NCBI GenBank assembly: GCA_965116765.1
Contig: OZ220718.1
Location: forward strand, 3,224,001-3,288,000
Direction: 5' to 3'
Origin: JAJEEA01 sp965116765
GTDB taxonomy: Bacteria; Acidobacteriota; Vicinamibacteria; Vicinamibacterales; UBA8438
Length of the DNA: 64,000 nucleotides
The notes beneath the pieces were generated by a model. The model saw nothing but the letters and a program-made list of their open reading frames with translations. It had not been told where the DNA came from and searched no databases. Positions 32,042 through 41,807 of this stretch are shown here, piece by piece; position 1 is the first letter of the stretch, and every line of letters begins with the position of its first letter. The position numbers were made by a program, and so were the translations under genes.

Positions 32042-32634
32042 AGCTCGCTCGCTATCACCGATCGGAATTCCTCGATCGTCAGTGCATCCTCGGCAGGCGC
32101 CCCGGATGCGGCCGACAATCTCACTACCCGTTGCCCGACATCACCCTCGATGGCGGTCACCGGGCGTCCCGCATGATTGACGACGGTTCGGGCGTCGCGT
32201 TCGGCGTCGTAGACAATCCTGTACAGACCCTGCCACCATCCCACGAGCGGGCACGGCCGGCCATCATCGCGGGTCGAAAACACCACCACCTGTTGCGCCG
32301 GGGCGAATTGGGGCATGCCGGAAACCTCGAGCGTCAAGCCGTTCGGCGCAGGCCCACCGAGGAATCGAAGCGTCAGTGCCCGGTTGACGACCTGGCCCTT
32401 GACCACGTCGATATCGGAAACGGTGACCTCCGTGAACGGCATCTCCCTCTCCGCGTCCCACGTGGCCTCGACGGCCGAGACGACGCCGATCGCGATCACC
32501 TCCGCGCCCGCGACCACCTGCGAAAAGGTCATCGGGAGAACAGTTGTAGCCTGCGTAGCCGTCGAGCCGAGAACCACCACCGACAGCAAGGCCATCCGCA
32601 CCCGACGACACCGCAGAAGCACCAACATCGGCAT
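32038..32634 (-). CDS. Secreted hypothetical partner of the matrixin-like protein
   Basis: A 198-residue protein with an N-terminal signal sequence (MALLSVVVLGSTATQATT) and a beta-rich mature part (FSQVVAGAEVIAIGVVSAVE, VVKGQVVNRALTLRFLGG, FAPAQQVVVFSTRDDG). Its stop codon overlaps the start of the metalloprotease gene, so the two are translationally coupled and probably act together. Proteins of this general pattern are often seen beside matrixin-like proteases, but no molecular role is established from sequence. An inhibitor or secretion helper is possible and unproven. Confidence 0.7.
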   Translation of the reverse strand: MPMLVLLRCRRVRMALLSVVVLGSTATQATTVLPMTFSQVVAGAEVIAIGVVSAVEATWDAEREMPFTEVTVSDIDVVKGQVVNRALTLRFLGGPAPNGLTLEVSGMPQFAPAQQVVVFSTRDDGRPCPLVGWWQGLYRIVYDAERDARTVVNHAGRPVTAIEGDVGQRVVRLSAASGAPAEDALTIEEFRSVIASEL

Positions 32635-32844
32635 GGCTTGTCTCCCCTAGTTGCGCATCCGGCCTGCGAACGCACGCCTCGCTCTCCGGCTGGCCGTCAC
32701 TGCCCAGGCGGCAAAGAAGCAGTGGGCCAGAGAACCCCGAACGGCCTGCCTTCCCCTCGAAAACCGCCTGCGGGCAACCTGAGGTCCGAGTCGGCGCGCT
32801 CGGGCGCCGACGCTCGTCCGCCGTTATTCCAACCGAAGGGCGCA

Positions 32845-32890
32845 AGAAAAAACACCCCCTCCCCCCTGGGGCGTCAGGGGAGAGGGGGCA
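32845..32890 (-). terminator. Rho-independent terminator of the 32922-36899 gene
   Basis: On the minus strand CCCCCTCTCCCC pairs with GGGGGGAGGGGG around a short loop and is followed by TGTTTTTTC. It starts about 30 bp after the stop codon. Confidence 0.8.
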
Positions 32891-32921
32891 AAGGGAGAGT
32901 TACGAACGCCGACGCCGAACG

Positions 32922-35900
32922 CTACCGCCGCCGATAGCGGCGGTAGCCGCCGACGGCCAGGAAGACCGCCAGCAGGAGCTGCGCGATGACCGGCAGGGCC
33001 GGAACGGCAGCATCCCAGAGGTAGAACTTGAGCTCGCCGGTGACCTCACCGGCCATGCCCTCCGCCATGCCGTAGAGCACCAGCTCTTCCGGCATGTTGT
33101 CCACGGTCTCCATCATGTCGTCCTCGACCGCCATCACCATGGTCGAGCCCGCCATCATGCCGGCCTCGATGGTGATGGGCTCCGCCGTATAGTCGGCGTC
33201 GCCGGCGGTGCTCATCGCGCGGTCACGCATGAGCATCACGGTCACGTCCTCGGTGACCGCCCGGTTGGCCGTCGCCATCACCATGGCCCCCATGCCGCCC
33301 TCGACGAGGTTCATCTCCTCGGGGCCCGACAGCGTGATGCTGAGCGCCTCGAGGCCCACCTCGACCGGGAACATGATGCTCGCCTCGGTCGGGTCGGTCT
33401 GATCGGCAATCTTCACGCCCGACGGCCTGCTCGCGTGAGCCGTGATCGTGATGTCGGCCATCCCCGCGCCGGCGGCCGTCACCGTGACCATGCCGCCGCT
33501 GACGGACGTCGCTGCCACGGCAGCGTCGCTCGTCATGGCCGAGTACGACACCGTGACTCCCTCCGCGGAGCTGAACAGGAGGCCGCCCATGACCTCGATC
33601 ATCTCGCCCGCGGTGAAGGTCATGTCGTCGCCCATCCCAGCGTTCTTCGCCGCGTAGACTGCGGCCTCGACCTCCTCCTGCGAGTTCGCCCAGACGAGCT
33701 TGCCCGTGCCGTCCTCGATGGTCAGCGTGGACACGGCCATGTGCGAGTCCTTCTCGGTGCCGTTCGCGGCGACCGAACCGGCGACCATGGCGTCGAGCAC
33801 CAGCATCTCCATGTCGTCGAGCACGTCGTCGGACGTCGCCATGACCTCAACCGTCTTCGACGCCGTGTACGAACCCCTCTCTCGCTTGGGGAAGACGACG
33901 GGGTTGGTCATGACCGAGAAGTCGGCCGCGCTGGCGGTGCTGCCGGCACCCATGTCCAGCATGATGCTGACCTCTTCCTGCGTGTACTGCAGCTTCTCCG
34001 TGCTGCTCACGGGGGTGTTGGAAGGATTCCGGTTGATCGTCAGCGTCAGCTCGACCATGCCGCCTTCGGCCACGGTGCCCGTCGCCGGGGTCACCATGAG
34101 CGTGGGCAGCTTGTGGCGGTCGAGCACCTTGATCGGATGCGAGGCCGCCGGCAGCGTCTCGTACCCTCCCGAGGCCAACGAGTACACGTTCACCGAAGCA
34201 TGCAGCTCGTAGTCGTTGTCCACCCGGTTGCCGTCGGAGGCCGGCAGATGAACGGTGACCGTGTCGCTGTTGCCGGTGCTGCCGTCGTTCAGCGTCATCG
34301 AGCTCCTGCTGAGCGAGATCTCGCCCGAGCTGACCGTCGTTCCGCCGAGGTCGACCATGTCCAGTCGGACCTCGAGGGGCAGATCGACTCTCGCCGGCTT
34401 CGCCGCAACGGTGAACGTGGGAACGTCGTCGCCGCTGTCGCCCTCGTAGACGGTAGAGGAGGTCTTGGACCCCATCTTCACCGTCACCGTCTGGTCTTCG
34501 TCGTCCTCGATGACCACCTCGGGTGTCACCGCGTTGACCCCCCTGGGGGCGTTCAGGTCGACATCGCCGCCTGTTGCCTGGATGTAGAACGCGTCGTTCT
34601 CCGCTTCGTGGTCGTCATGAAGGATCAGGACATCGAGCGTGCCGGTCACCGACTTGACGTGACGCTCGCTGCCACGCTGCGCCGCAGGCACCTGGCTCTG
34701 TCGAGGGGTCTTGACGGTGACAACACCACCCGTCAGATTGCCGAGCGAGCCGGCCCTCGGGAAATGCACGTCGCCTTCCCCGTCGATCCAGGAGACCCAA
34801 TTCGGCAGGGTGCTCCCGCCCGACATGATCGCAACCTCGATCGTCTGAGCGGTGTTGTATCCGATAGCCGCGATCTCTGCATGCGTCCACTGCACGGTCA
34901 CCGACAGGTCGACAGCCTGCGAGCCCTCCGGCACGTGGTAGCGCTCGACGCCCCCGATGGTCTTCTCGGAGACACCGTCGCCGACCAGCTCGAACTCCGT
35001 GAGCTGACCCCTCACGACCGGCACCTTGGGTGGGGTGGGTGGGGCGGCGGTTGTGCCCATGCCGCTCTTGGACCAGGGTGACATGCCGTCAGCGTTGCGA
35101 GCCCGCACCTGGACGTCGTACGCCGTGCTGGCCTCCAACCCTGAGAGGGTGGTGGACATGCCGGTCACGGCCGCAGTCATGACCGTCCAGTCCGGCGAGC
35201 TGCTCATCTTATACTGCAGCGAATAGTCGATGATGGCGCTGCCGTTGTCGTTCGGCGCCGTCCAGGACACATCCAGCGCCCCCTGGGCTTTGCCCGTAGC
35301 GACCGTCGGCGCGGCGGGCGCATCGGGTGCAGCCGTGAGAGCCGCGACCACCTCAACCATGAATTCGATCTCGGCGACGTTCGGCGTATCCTGCCTGGTA
35401 GCGAAGGTCGACCCCGCCATGCTTGCGACGGCCGTGACGGTGATCATGACCGGGGAGGTCGTGACCGTGAGCGGCATGACGGTGATGGAGTCGCCAGTGT
35501 CATCTACCGATACCATCGCGGGAGCCGAGGATTCCGCACTCGCCCGGAAGGTGTAGCCATCGGGAGACTCGAACAGCATGGACTTCATGAGGCTGAAGTC
35601 TTCGCCCGGGTTCAGGCCGTCGTCGCCTGCCGCGGCTGCCTCCTGGGCCCCGATGTAGTCTTCCGCGCCAGTCTTGACTGCGACCTGCTTCATCGTGTCG
35701 TCGTTGATCATCAACGACAGGATGCCCGGGCTCGACTCCGATCCCGACCCGTTCGCCGCCTCACCGGACACGCTGGCGTTGAACATGAGGGTTTCCCCCG
35801 GGTCAACGGCCTGGTCTTCCTCGGCGGTAAGGTCTACCGTACTCGACATGTCGCCGCTGGCGATTGTGATCGGGTTCATCGACAGGCTGAAGTCCGCCGA

Positions 35901-36899
35901 GCTGGCGCTGCCGACCTGCGTCAGGGAAACCGAGAGGGCCTCCGCCGCGGCGGCGGGTTCGCCGTCGTCATCGAGCACGGTCAGCTTCACCATCACGGTC
36001 TCGCCTTCATCCACCGAATCGGGCTGCGGATCAAGGGCCATCCCGTCGGCGCCGACCAGCATCGCCCCGACCATGGGCAGAGCGTTGGCGTCCTTGACGT
36101 TGATATCCAGGCTCGTGAGCATCTCGCGAGCCCCCAGCGTCCCGGAGTACGCCGTCACCGTGATCATGTCGTTGGCCCGGTCGCCATCTGCGAGAGCTTG
36201 GATGGTGGCGGTGACGGGATTATTGTCCCCCGCCGATCCGAAGTCATTGGTTGGGGCAGGCGTGGTCGCGCTGTTCATGACCGCGCCCAACGTGTACTTC
36301 GTCGAATCGCTGGCGGTCAATTCCAGGGCGATGGGGATGTCAGCCGACCTGGCCGGATCGGCCTCCAGGGTCAGCGTTGCCGCAGCAGCGCCCTCAGTGA
36401 TCGCACCGCCGGCCGTGGTAGGCAGGGTCAGGTTGTATGCCTGTGGATCGTCGTCGTCGATCACTATAAAGAGGGTTACGGTGTCCCCACCTTCGGTGGC
36501 CGTCAACGCAACGTAATCGTCTTCCGCGTCGGGATCAGGGCGGAAGTCGATCGCGCGTACAACCGTGCCGACCGTTTCACCTTCCTCTACCAGGAGGTCG
36601 GTCTCGACCAAGACGTAGTCGGTAGCTTCCGACACGTAGGGGGCCACCGTCTCGTCAATGGTGGTGTCGGGGTTTTGCGTATTAGCCAAGGCCAGAGTGA
36701 AGGTCCTGTCTGCTGTGACCGCCGTGCCCAGAGTCAGCGTCACGTCCGCCGTCGAGTTCTCCATGCTGCTGGAGATCGTCAGAGTGCCAATCTCCTGCGC
36801 GGAGGCCGACGCGGCTCCCAGCGCGAACACCACGCCTGTCAGCGCCAACCACTTCAGCGCCCTGCAACTGCCTCTCGCGAAAATCGCTCCTGTGCGCAT
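32922..36899 (-). CDS. Secreted Calx-beta and Fn3 surface protein with sorting tail
   Basis: Intact 1325-residue protein. ATG 36899 follows AGGGAG and opens the conserved leader MRTGAIFARGSCRALK with signal cleavage near ASASAQ; the long in-frame extension to 37130 lacks support. The N-terminal half has Calx-beta-like units with EG(E/G) and DDD motifs. A fibronectin type III domain (LDVSWTAPNDNGSAIIDYSL) sits near the middle, with more Calx-beta-like and Met-rich units after it. The C-terminus is VPALPVIAQLLLAVFLAVGG then YRRYRRR, a candidate sorting signal followed by a clear terminator. It is the only uninterrupted member of the three Calx-beta genes in the window. A calcium-dependent adhesive or structural surface role is inferred from the domain family. 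Confidence 0.85.
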   Translation of the reverse strand: MRTGAIFARGSCRALKWLALTGVVFALGAASASAQEIGTLTISSSMENSTADVTLTLGTAVTADRTFTLALANTQNPDTTIDETVAPYVSEATDYVLVETDLLVEEGETVGTVVRAIDFRPDPDAEDDYVALTATEGGDTVTLFIVIDDDDPQAYNLTLPTTAGGAITEGAAAATLTLEADPARSADIPIALELTASDSTKYTLGAVMNSATTPAPTNDFGSAGDNNPVTATIQALADGDRANDMITVTAYSGTLGAREMLTSLDINVKDANALPMVGAMLVGADGMALDPQPDSVDEGETVMVKLTVLDDDGEPAAAAEALSVSLTQVGSASSADFSLSMNPITIASGDMSSTVDLTAEEDQAVDPGETLMFNASVSGEAANGSGSESSPGILSLMINDDTMKQVAVKTGAEDYIGAQEAAAAGDDGLNPGEDFSLMKSMLFESPDGYTFRASAESSAPAMVSVDDTGDSITVMPLTVTTSPVMITVTAVASMAGSTFATRQDTPNVAEIEFMVEVVAALTAAPDAPAAPTVATGKAQGALDVSWTAPNDNGSAIIDYSLQYKMSSSPDWTVMTAAVTGMSTTLSGLEASTAYDVQVRARNADGMSPWSKSGMGTTAAPPTPPKVPVVRGQLTEFELVGDGVSEKTIGGVERYHVPEGSQAVDLSVTVQWTHAEIAAIGYNTAQTIEVAIMSGGSTLPNWVSWIDGEGDVHFPRAGSLGNLTGGVVTVKTPRQSQVPAAQRGSERHVKSVTGTLDVLILHDDHEAENDAFYIQATGGDVDLNAPRGVNAVTPEVVIEDDEDQTVTVKMGSKTSSTVYEGDSGDDVPTFTVAAKPARVDLPLEVRLDMVDLGGTTVSSGEISLSRSSMTLNDGSTGNSDTVTVHLPASDGNRVDNDYELHASVNVYSLASGGYETLPAASHPIKVLDRHKLPTLMVTPATGTVAEGGMVELTLTINRNPSNTPVSSTEKLQYTQEEVSIMLDMGAGSTASAADFSVMTNPVVFPKRERGSYTASKTVEVMATSDDVLDDMEMLVLDAMVAGSVAANGTEKDSHMAVSTLTIEDGTGKLVWANSQEEVEAAVYAAKNAGMGDDMTFTAGEMIEVMGGLLFSSAEGVTVSYSAMTSDAAVAATSVSGGMVTVTAAGAGMADITITAHASRPSGVKIADQTDPTEASIMFPVEVGLEALSITLSGPEEMNLVEGGMGAMVMATANRAVTEDVTVMLMRDRAMSTAGDADYTAEPITIEAGMMAGSTMVMAVEDDMMETVDNMPEELVLYGMAEGMAGEVTGELKFYLWDAAVPALPVIAQLLLAVFLAVGGYRRYRRR

Positions 36900-37127
36900 G
36901 TCGCAATCTCCCTTGTGAATCCGTCCGTCTGTCGCCAGCAGCGGGGGGAAACCGAACCATCCGCCCCCTGCCTCCCCCCGATGTCGACTACCGCTTGGCA
37001 TCCGTTCTGGCCTCCTGCGCCCTTGCACCGAATCGGGCACGGCCTTGGGTGACGGCCGTGCCGACTCCGCCGATGAGGCCCTCAGGCCGACTTGCGGCCC
37101 CTCTTGCCTTGAGCACTCGTCCTCTCG

Positions 37128-37161
37128 CATGGCAACGGGGGAATCGGATCAGTCCGCCATG
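37128..37161 (-). promoter_or_regulatory. Second copy of the conserved 34-bp upstream element
   Basis: Identical to 580-613 on the opposite strand, with the same CATGGC/GCCATG inverted ends. Here it is about 229 bp upstream of the start codon, so extra sequence separates it from the ribosome-binding region, which is itself conserved (CACAAGGGAGATTGCG) between the two genes. Confidence 0.45.
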
Positions 37162-38121
37162 TACACGAAACTAGGGCAGTCCGAGTTCGTCCGGAATAGG
37201 CCGTAAATGATTGAAAAAATAAAGGTTAACTGACACAATGACGCGTGAACGGGGTCCGTGCACGTCCCGTCAAGTGCCGGGTATTCCGCCAATTAACGGT
37301 GGAAAAAACGGCGGGGCCGAACGGGGGCGGACGGGGCAGCGCGGTACCCAAAGAAAAGACGAAGGCGAGTTCCGCAGACCGTCAACCCGACCGACGCGCC
37401 TCGGGTCATTCGAGTGACTCGGCACGCCGACGCCACCGGCCACGCAGCCGGTACGCGGCCGTCGAACTCGGACATGAAGGCGGCAGGCGCTCGAGGCCCC
37501 GTCATCGGCGCGGCCGCCGGGGCCACCCCCGAGGGACGGTCGCCCGGACCCCGGTCCCGGCGACCGGGCGGTGTCGAGCGGCGCGAACGCCTCGCCGGCG
37601 GCGGCCGCGAGGTGCGCCGCGGCGGGCTGGTCCGGCGCCTGGCGGCCCACTTCGGCCTTCGCCCCGACGACCTCGACCAGCAACCAGCGTCGCGTCGAAG
37701 CGGCCCGCCCCTCGGTCAGCCGCAGCACGGAAGCCCCGGGCCGCCGGCGTCAGCCGGAAAACGCGTTCGGCGGCGTCGTCCCGTGCGTGCTCGGCACCGT
37801 CATCCGTTGCAGGCGTCCCGGTCACCACGCGGGGGGCCGCGCCGGTCCGAGCACGGCGCGGGGGAGTGCCGGAGCCGGCGGGCACGGAGTCCGAGGGGGG
37901 CCTTGCGGCGGCCCGACCCGCTGCGGGCTGAGCCCGGAGAGTCAACGGACCATCAGGGGACGCTGTACAGTCCACCATGTCAATGGGGTAAAGAGGTCGA
38001 TGCAGTCCGCATAAACAGCTATAAAAAGGGGATTTGCTTTGACATCTTGACGCTCTCTGCGCTCGCAGGCTAGACTGGTTTTCCACCAAAGCAAACGCGG
38101 TCAGAGGAAGGGATCGAGCGA
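37162..38121. other. Intergenic stretch between surface gene and integrase
   Basis: No recognisable gene. A minus-strand frame at 37270-37728 (152 codons, containing RRWLLVEVVGAKAEVGRQAP) is the most protein-like candidate, but it has no convincing start or relatives I can name. An AT-richer stretch at 37200-37245 and another at 38000-38045 just before the integrase may hold promoters. Confidence 0.35.
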
Positions 38122-39327
38122 TTGCCGAACCGCAGCGGAGAGCCGACGCCGAAACCTCGCCGGCGGCATCCCATGAACGCACTCTCGGACGCGTTCGTGC
38201 GCACGGTCGCCAAGACGGGCCGGTACTGCGACGGGCATGGGCTGTACCTGGACGTGCAGCCGTCGGGCAGCAAGAGCTGGGTTCAGAGAATCACCATCGG
38301 CGGTCGGCGCCGGGAGTTGGGCCTCGGCGGCTACCCCATTGTTTCCCTCAAGGACGCCCGCGCCCAGGCCTTCGCCAATCGTCAGCTTGCCCGTGCCGGC
38401 GGCGACCCGCTGGCCGAGAAGCGCCGGAACAGGAACGTGCCCACGTTCGCCGCCGCCGCCGAGCAGGTGTGGAAGCAGTTGAAGCCCGGCTGGCGCAACG
38501 AGAAGTACGCCCGGGACTGGATTGTTGGCCTCAAGCACGTCGCCTTCCCCCGCCTCGGCGCGAAGTCGGTGGCCGAGGTGACGAGCCCCGATGTCATCGA
38601 CGTGCTCCGGCCCATCTGGCACTCGTCGCCGACGACGGCGCGGCGGGTCCGGCAGCGCATCAACGCGGTGATGGAATCGGCGGTGGCGATGGAGTACCGG
38701 GCGGACAACCCGTGCCACCGCATCGGGCCGGTGCTCGGCCGCCAGCAGGAGAACGTTCAGCACATGCGGGCGCTGCCCCATCGCGAGGTCGCGGCGGCGC
38801 TCGAAGCCACTCGCAGCTCGTCGGCAAGGCGGGTCGTGAAGTTGGCGTTCGAGTTCCTGGTGTTGACGGCGGGGCGCTCGGGCGAAGTGCGCGGAGCGCA
38901 GTGGTCCGAAATCGACCTCGCGAAACGCGTGTGGACGATTCCCGCCAAGCGCATGAAGACGAACCGTAAGCACCGGGTCCCGCTGTGCGGGTGGGTGGTG
39001 GAGACCCTCGACCGGGCGCGGGCCCTGAGCAACGGCGGCCCGCTGGTGTTCCCGACGGCGCGGGGCAAGCCGCTCAAGGACATGGCGCTGTCGGGGCTGC
39101 TCAAGGAGCTTGACATCGCCGCGGTGCCGCACGGTTTCCGCTCGAGCTTCAGGGACTGGGCGTCCGAGGAGACGGACCATCCCCGAGAGGTCGTCGAGGC
39201 GGCGCTGTCCCACGTCGTTCGGAACAAGGTTGAGGCGGCCTATGCGCGCTCGGACCTGTTCGAGCGCCGCCGGCGGTTGATGGACGACTGGGCCGCCTAC
39301 CTGAGCGCTCGGGGCACGGGTGGTTGA
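38122..39327 (+). CDS. Tyrosine recombinase, P4/phage-type integrase (diverged copy)
   Basis: A 401-residue integrase clearly related to 4328-5611 but diverged. It has the Arm-type domain (GRYCDGHGLYLDVQPSG), core-binding region, first catalytic Arg in TAGRSGEVRGAQW, HGFRSSFRDW box and tyrosine in AAYARSDLFERRRR. TTG 38122 lies behind AGAGGAAGGGA; ATG 38173 (MNALSDAFVRTV) is an alternative that keeps the whole Arm domain. All catalytic residues are present. It diverges from the surface gene at 36899, as the left-edge integrase diverges from the gene at 644. Downstream sequence (39328-39480) contains a tRNA T-arm-like GCGGGTGCGAATCCCGC, perhaps a trace of an attachment site. Confidence 0.9.
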   Translation: MPNRSGEPTPKPRRRHPMNALSDAFVRTVAKTGRYCDGHGLYLDVQPSGSKSWVQRITIGGRRRELGLGGYPIVSLKDARAQAFANRQLARAGGDPLAEKRRNRNVPTFAAAAEQVWKQLKPGWRNEKYARDWIVGLKHVAFPRLGAKSVAEVTSPDVIDVLRPIWHSSPTTARRVRQRINAVMESAVAMEYRADNPCHRIGPVLGRQQENVQHMRALPHREVAAALEATRSSSARRVVKLAFEFLVLTAGRSGEVRGAQWSEIDLAKRVWTIPAKRMKTNRKHRVPLCGWVVETLDRARALSNGGPLVFPTARGKPLKDMALSGLLKELDIAAVPHGFRSSFRDWASEETDHPREVVEAALSHVVRNKVEAAYARSDLFERRRRLMDDWAAYLSARGTGG

Positions 39328-39480
39328 GTGGCGCCCCGGCCAGCAGCCTGTGGTGGTGCACCGTGAAGGGCGCGCCATTCTTCAGCGGGTGCGAATCCCG
39401 CCCGACAACTGACCTCGACCGCCCGTCCGCAGACGAGAGTCCGGGGCAAGGGCACTCGGCGTACTGCTGAGAGCGGGTCG

Positions 39481-39645
39481 CCTGCGCTGTCATGATCGTC
39501 TCAGTCCTTGGCACATCGTCCTCGCGCATGGCTCGCCTCTCAATACTCGGGGTTGGGGACCCCCGCTTGCCGGCCGCCGATCGGCCGATGCGGTTGCCCG
39601 CCAGAAATATGCACCCCCGCGGCCGTGGCCTCCGCGGGCCCTACG
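39481..39645 (-). repeat. Dispersed hairpin repeat, copy 1
   Basis: Reverse strand: a hairpin (CCCGCGG ... CCGCGGG), then GGGGTGCATATTTCT, a second short hairpin, and an ATG-initiated stretch encoding DDVPRTETI. It aligns over roughly 150 bp with 49412-49560 (plus strand), and its first 45 bp also with 40849-40894. Stem arms differ between copies with base pairing kept. Homology ends sharply on both sides, as expected for a small inserted element. Confidence 0.65.
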
Positions 39646-39860
39646 CGCAGTTCTCCGAGATTTGCCGGCATTGGCCCGACGGCTGCGGCCGTCGATACGG
39701 CAGGTTCACCGGGCCGGCGAGAAGACGTTCATCAACTTCTCCAGAAGCGGGCCACGACCACGGCGGCACCGGCGGGAGGACGCTGTCGTTCGTCCACACG
39801 CTGGTCGAGCCGAACTACTCGACCCCGGGCATCGCCGTGGTCGGCGACTCGCTGACGCTC
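39636..39860 (+). pseudogene. IS21-family IstA transposase remnant
   Basis: Plus-strand pieces in shifting frames read PYAQFSEICRHWP, then RQVHRAGEKTFINFSRSG. This matches the IstA pattern YSxFCxxYxxW and HRAGEKxFVDYSG just before the DDE catalytic core. Frames are broken and neither catalytic acids nor an istB neighbour is visible. It directly abuts the dispersed repeat. Confidence 0.55.
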
Positions 39861-41096
39861 GGTGGCCGCGCCATCCGCAACGGCGGAGGGGTAGGACGCG
39901 GGGCCGAGGCGCGACGGTCCGGGCCACGACCCGAGCGGCGGCTTCGGTGGCAGATGCGCAGGCCGAGGAAGGGCTTGGATCCGGCGGGCAGTGACGATGG
40001 AATTGCGCGCCGGCCGACGAGAGCATCTCGTCGGGGGCCGACCACACGGTGGTGCGGCGACGCTCACCTTCGCGGCGCTAGGCCACGAAGACGGTCTCGG
40101 TGCCGAGGCTGTACCGACGCGCATGACGAGGGGGGGGGAGCCGCTGACGCTCGCGAACCCGTCGGGGCGCATCTCGCGGACGGCGTGGCGACGGGCGATC
40201 GGTGACGCGGACCCACTGCTACGGGCGCTGGTGGTGCGGCCGAGCGGCCGCGCACGTAGTCGAGAACGTGGAGGAACGCAGGGGCGACCCCGCGCGAGCC
40301 GGGCATTGAGGTTGTGGCTACGGTGTCGCCATGGCCGGCTGAAGGCGACCCCGCGCGAGCCGGGCATGGAAGGCCGGGTCGTCGGCCGCGAACTGCGGCT
40401 GGGCAGGGGGCGCGAGATCGCCCTCGACTTCCTCCGCCGGCTCGGCGGCGGGGCCGGCGGGCAAGGGGCCCGGCACGGGTAGCACGGTCCGATGGGCGCG
40501 GCATGGCGCCGGACGCGACCGGCGCCGAGACAGGGCGGGAGCAAAAAGGCTTCGGCGCAGGGCCGTTTGCTCCAGCGCGAGCAGCGCGGTAGGGTTCAGG
40601 AGTTCGATCGCCACGTAGCGCTCCTCGCGAAACGGCCGTCGTCGATCCATCCAGATCGAGGATGTAGCACCGATGTGGTGAGGGCGGCGAACACCAGCTG
40701 CCACGCCTGCTCGCCGCGCGGCCGGCGCCTCCGTGGTCGCGAAGGCCACGTCACTGCCCCACCCCCGTCGCCGGGTCAAGCGTCACCACGCAAGTGCCGG
40801 CACCTTGAGCCCCTCACGCGCGTCCTCCCACCGGGATAGCTGCTAAGCGAAGGGGTCCGCAGACGCGACGGCCGCGGGGGTGCATATTTCTTGGGCAGAG
40901 GGGTCCGGCCGATCCCGGACGCTCTGACTCGCATCCTGCGGGTGGCGGAGATTCTGGCGTGGCTCGAATCGGTCGTTGATCGCTGGATTGATCAACGACA
41001 ATTATTTTTGCCGGCGCATTGCCTCGCCTGATCTGTTACCGGGCCAGCATCGTTGCCTCAGAATTCCTGCTACCGAAGGGAGGCACGACGTCGACG
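39861..41096. other. Degenerate stretch without a supportable gene
   Basis: Only short, competing frames. A 24-bp direct repeat (GGCGACCCCGCGCGAGCCGG and 4 more bases) occurs at 40281 and 40346. Positions 40849-40894 carry the third copy of the dispersed hairpin repeat. A minus-strand piece (WMDRRRPFREERYVAIELLN, 40590-40660) looks protein-like but was not identified. Confidence 0.45.
40849..40894 (+). repeat. Dispersed hairpin repeat, copy 3 (short)
   Basis: Matches the first 45 bp of the copies at 49412 and 39645: AAGGGGTCCGCAGACGCGAC, then GGCCGCGGGGGTGCATATTT. The stem is weaker here. Homology stops after CATATTTCTTGG, so only the hairpin and the conserved GGGGTGCATATTTCT box are kept. 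Confidence 0.55.
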
Positions 41097-41600
41097 ATGA
41101 GTCCGGAGGGGAGGCGGGAGCTGGTGGCGGCCGTGATCGAGCGATATCAGCGGAGCACGCTAGCCGCGAGGGGGCGGATCCTGGACGAGTTCGTCGCGCT
41201 CACCGGGTACCACCGCAAGCACGCCATCCGAGTCCTGAACGAAAACGCGGCAACGCCGGCAAGACCGCGGGACGCCGGTCTCTGTACGACGAGGCCGTGA
41301 CCGCGGGGCTGGTGGTGCTGTGGGAGGCATCGGACCGCGTGTGCGGGAAGCGCCTGAACGCGTTGCTGCCGACCCTCGTGCCGGTACTCGAGCCGCACGG
41401 GCATCTGACCCTGGACCCGCGGGTGCGCGAGCAGCTGATGGCGGTGAGCGCCGCCACGATCGACCGCCGCCTGGCGCCCGCGACGACGGTGACGGCCGGT
41501 CAGCGCCGGCGCCGTCGTTCCGGGGGCGACCGCGTACGGGGCACGGTTCCACTGCGCACGTTCGGCGATTGGCAGGATCCGGATGGCGGCGAGCCGCTGG
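41097..41600 (+). pseudogene. ISNCY-like transposase, N-terminal remnant
   Basis: ATG 41097 begins MSPEGRRELVAAVIERYQRS followed by LDEFVALTGYHRKHAIRVLN, a helix-turn-helix start typical of these DDE transposases. After about 41260 the homologous protein continues in another frame: LWEASDRVCGKRLNALLPTL, LAVSAATIDRRL-like MAVSAATIDRRLAP, and LRTFGDWQDP. The catalytic core expected next is absent. One frameshift and loss of the C-terminal half make it non-functional. Confidence 0.7.
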
Positions 41601-41726
41601 TTCCGCGTGCGGGAGAGGAAAACGAAAGCGGTCGCGTTGTTCGATTCGGCCGAGCCGGTGCTCGCGAAGTCGTATCGCGACGACAACGGACTCATGGCGT
41701 ACCTGCGATCGCTGTAGAGCCAACTC

Positions 41727-41793
41727 GTTATGCGCTGTAGAATCACCAACCACCCTGACCACTCTGGGGGAGCAGCTGCCTACAGCGCATAAT
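41727..41793. repeat. Inverted repeat pair TTATGCGCTGTAG / CTACAGCGCATAA
   Basis: A 13-bp sequence near 41727 and its exact complement near 41780 face each other across about 40 bp. They lie between the transposase remnant and the TonB-receptor fragment. They could be terminal repeats of neighbouring element ends or a stem-loop; no T-tract follows. Confidence 0.4.
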
Positions 41794-41807
41794 GGGGACG
41801 AGCACAT

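Noticed and set aside
36899..37130. N-terminal extension of the 32922 surface protein to 37130
   Set aside because: The ATG at 36899 has the conserved ribosome-binding site and signal peptide shared with the gene at 644; the extension is not conserved.
37245..37931. Plus-strand 228-codon frame upstream of the third integrase
   Set aside because: Low-complexity Arg/Pro/Ala composition and no start context; likely a GC artefact.
39365..39405. tRNA-like T-arm (GCGGGTGCGAATCCCGC) after the 38-kb integrase
   Set aside because: No matching anticodon or D arm and no acceptor pairing could be found around it, so a tRNA gene is not supported.
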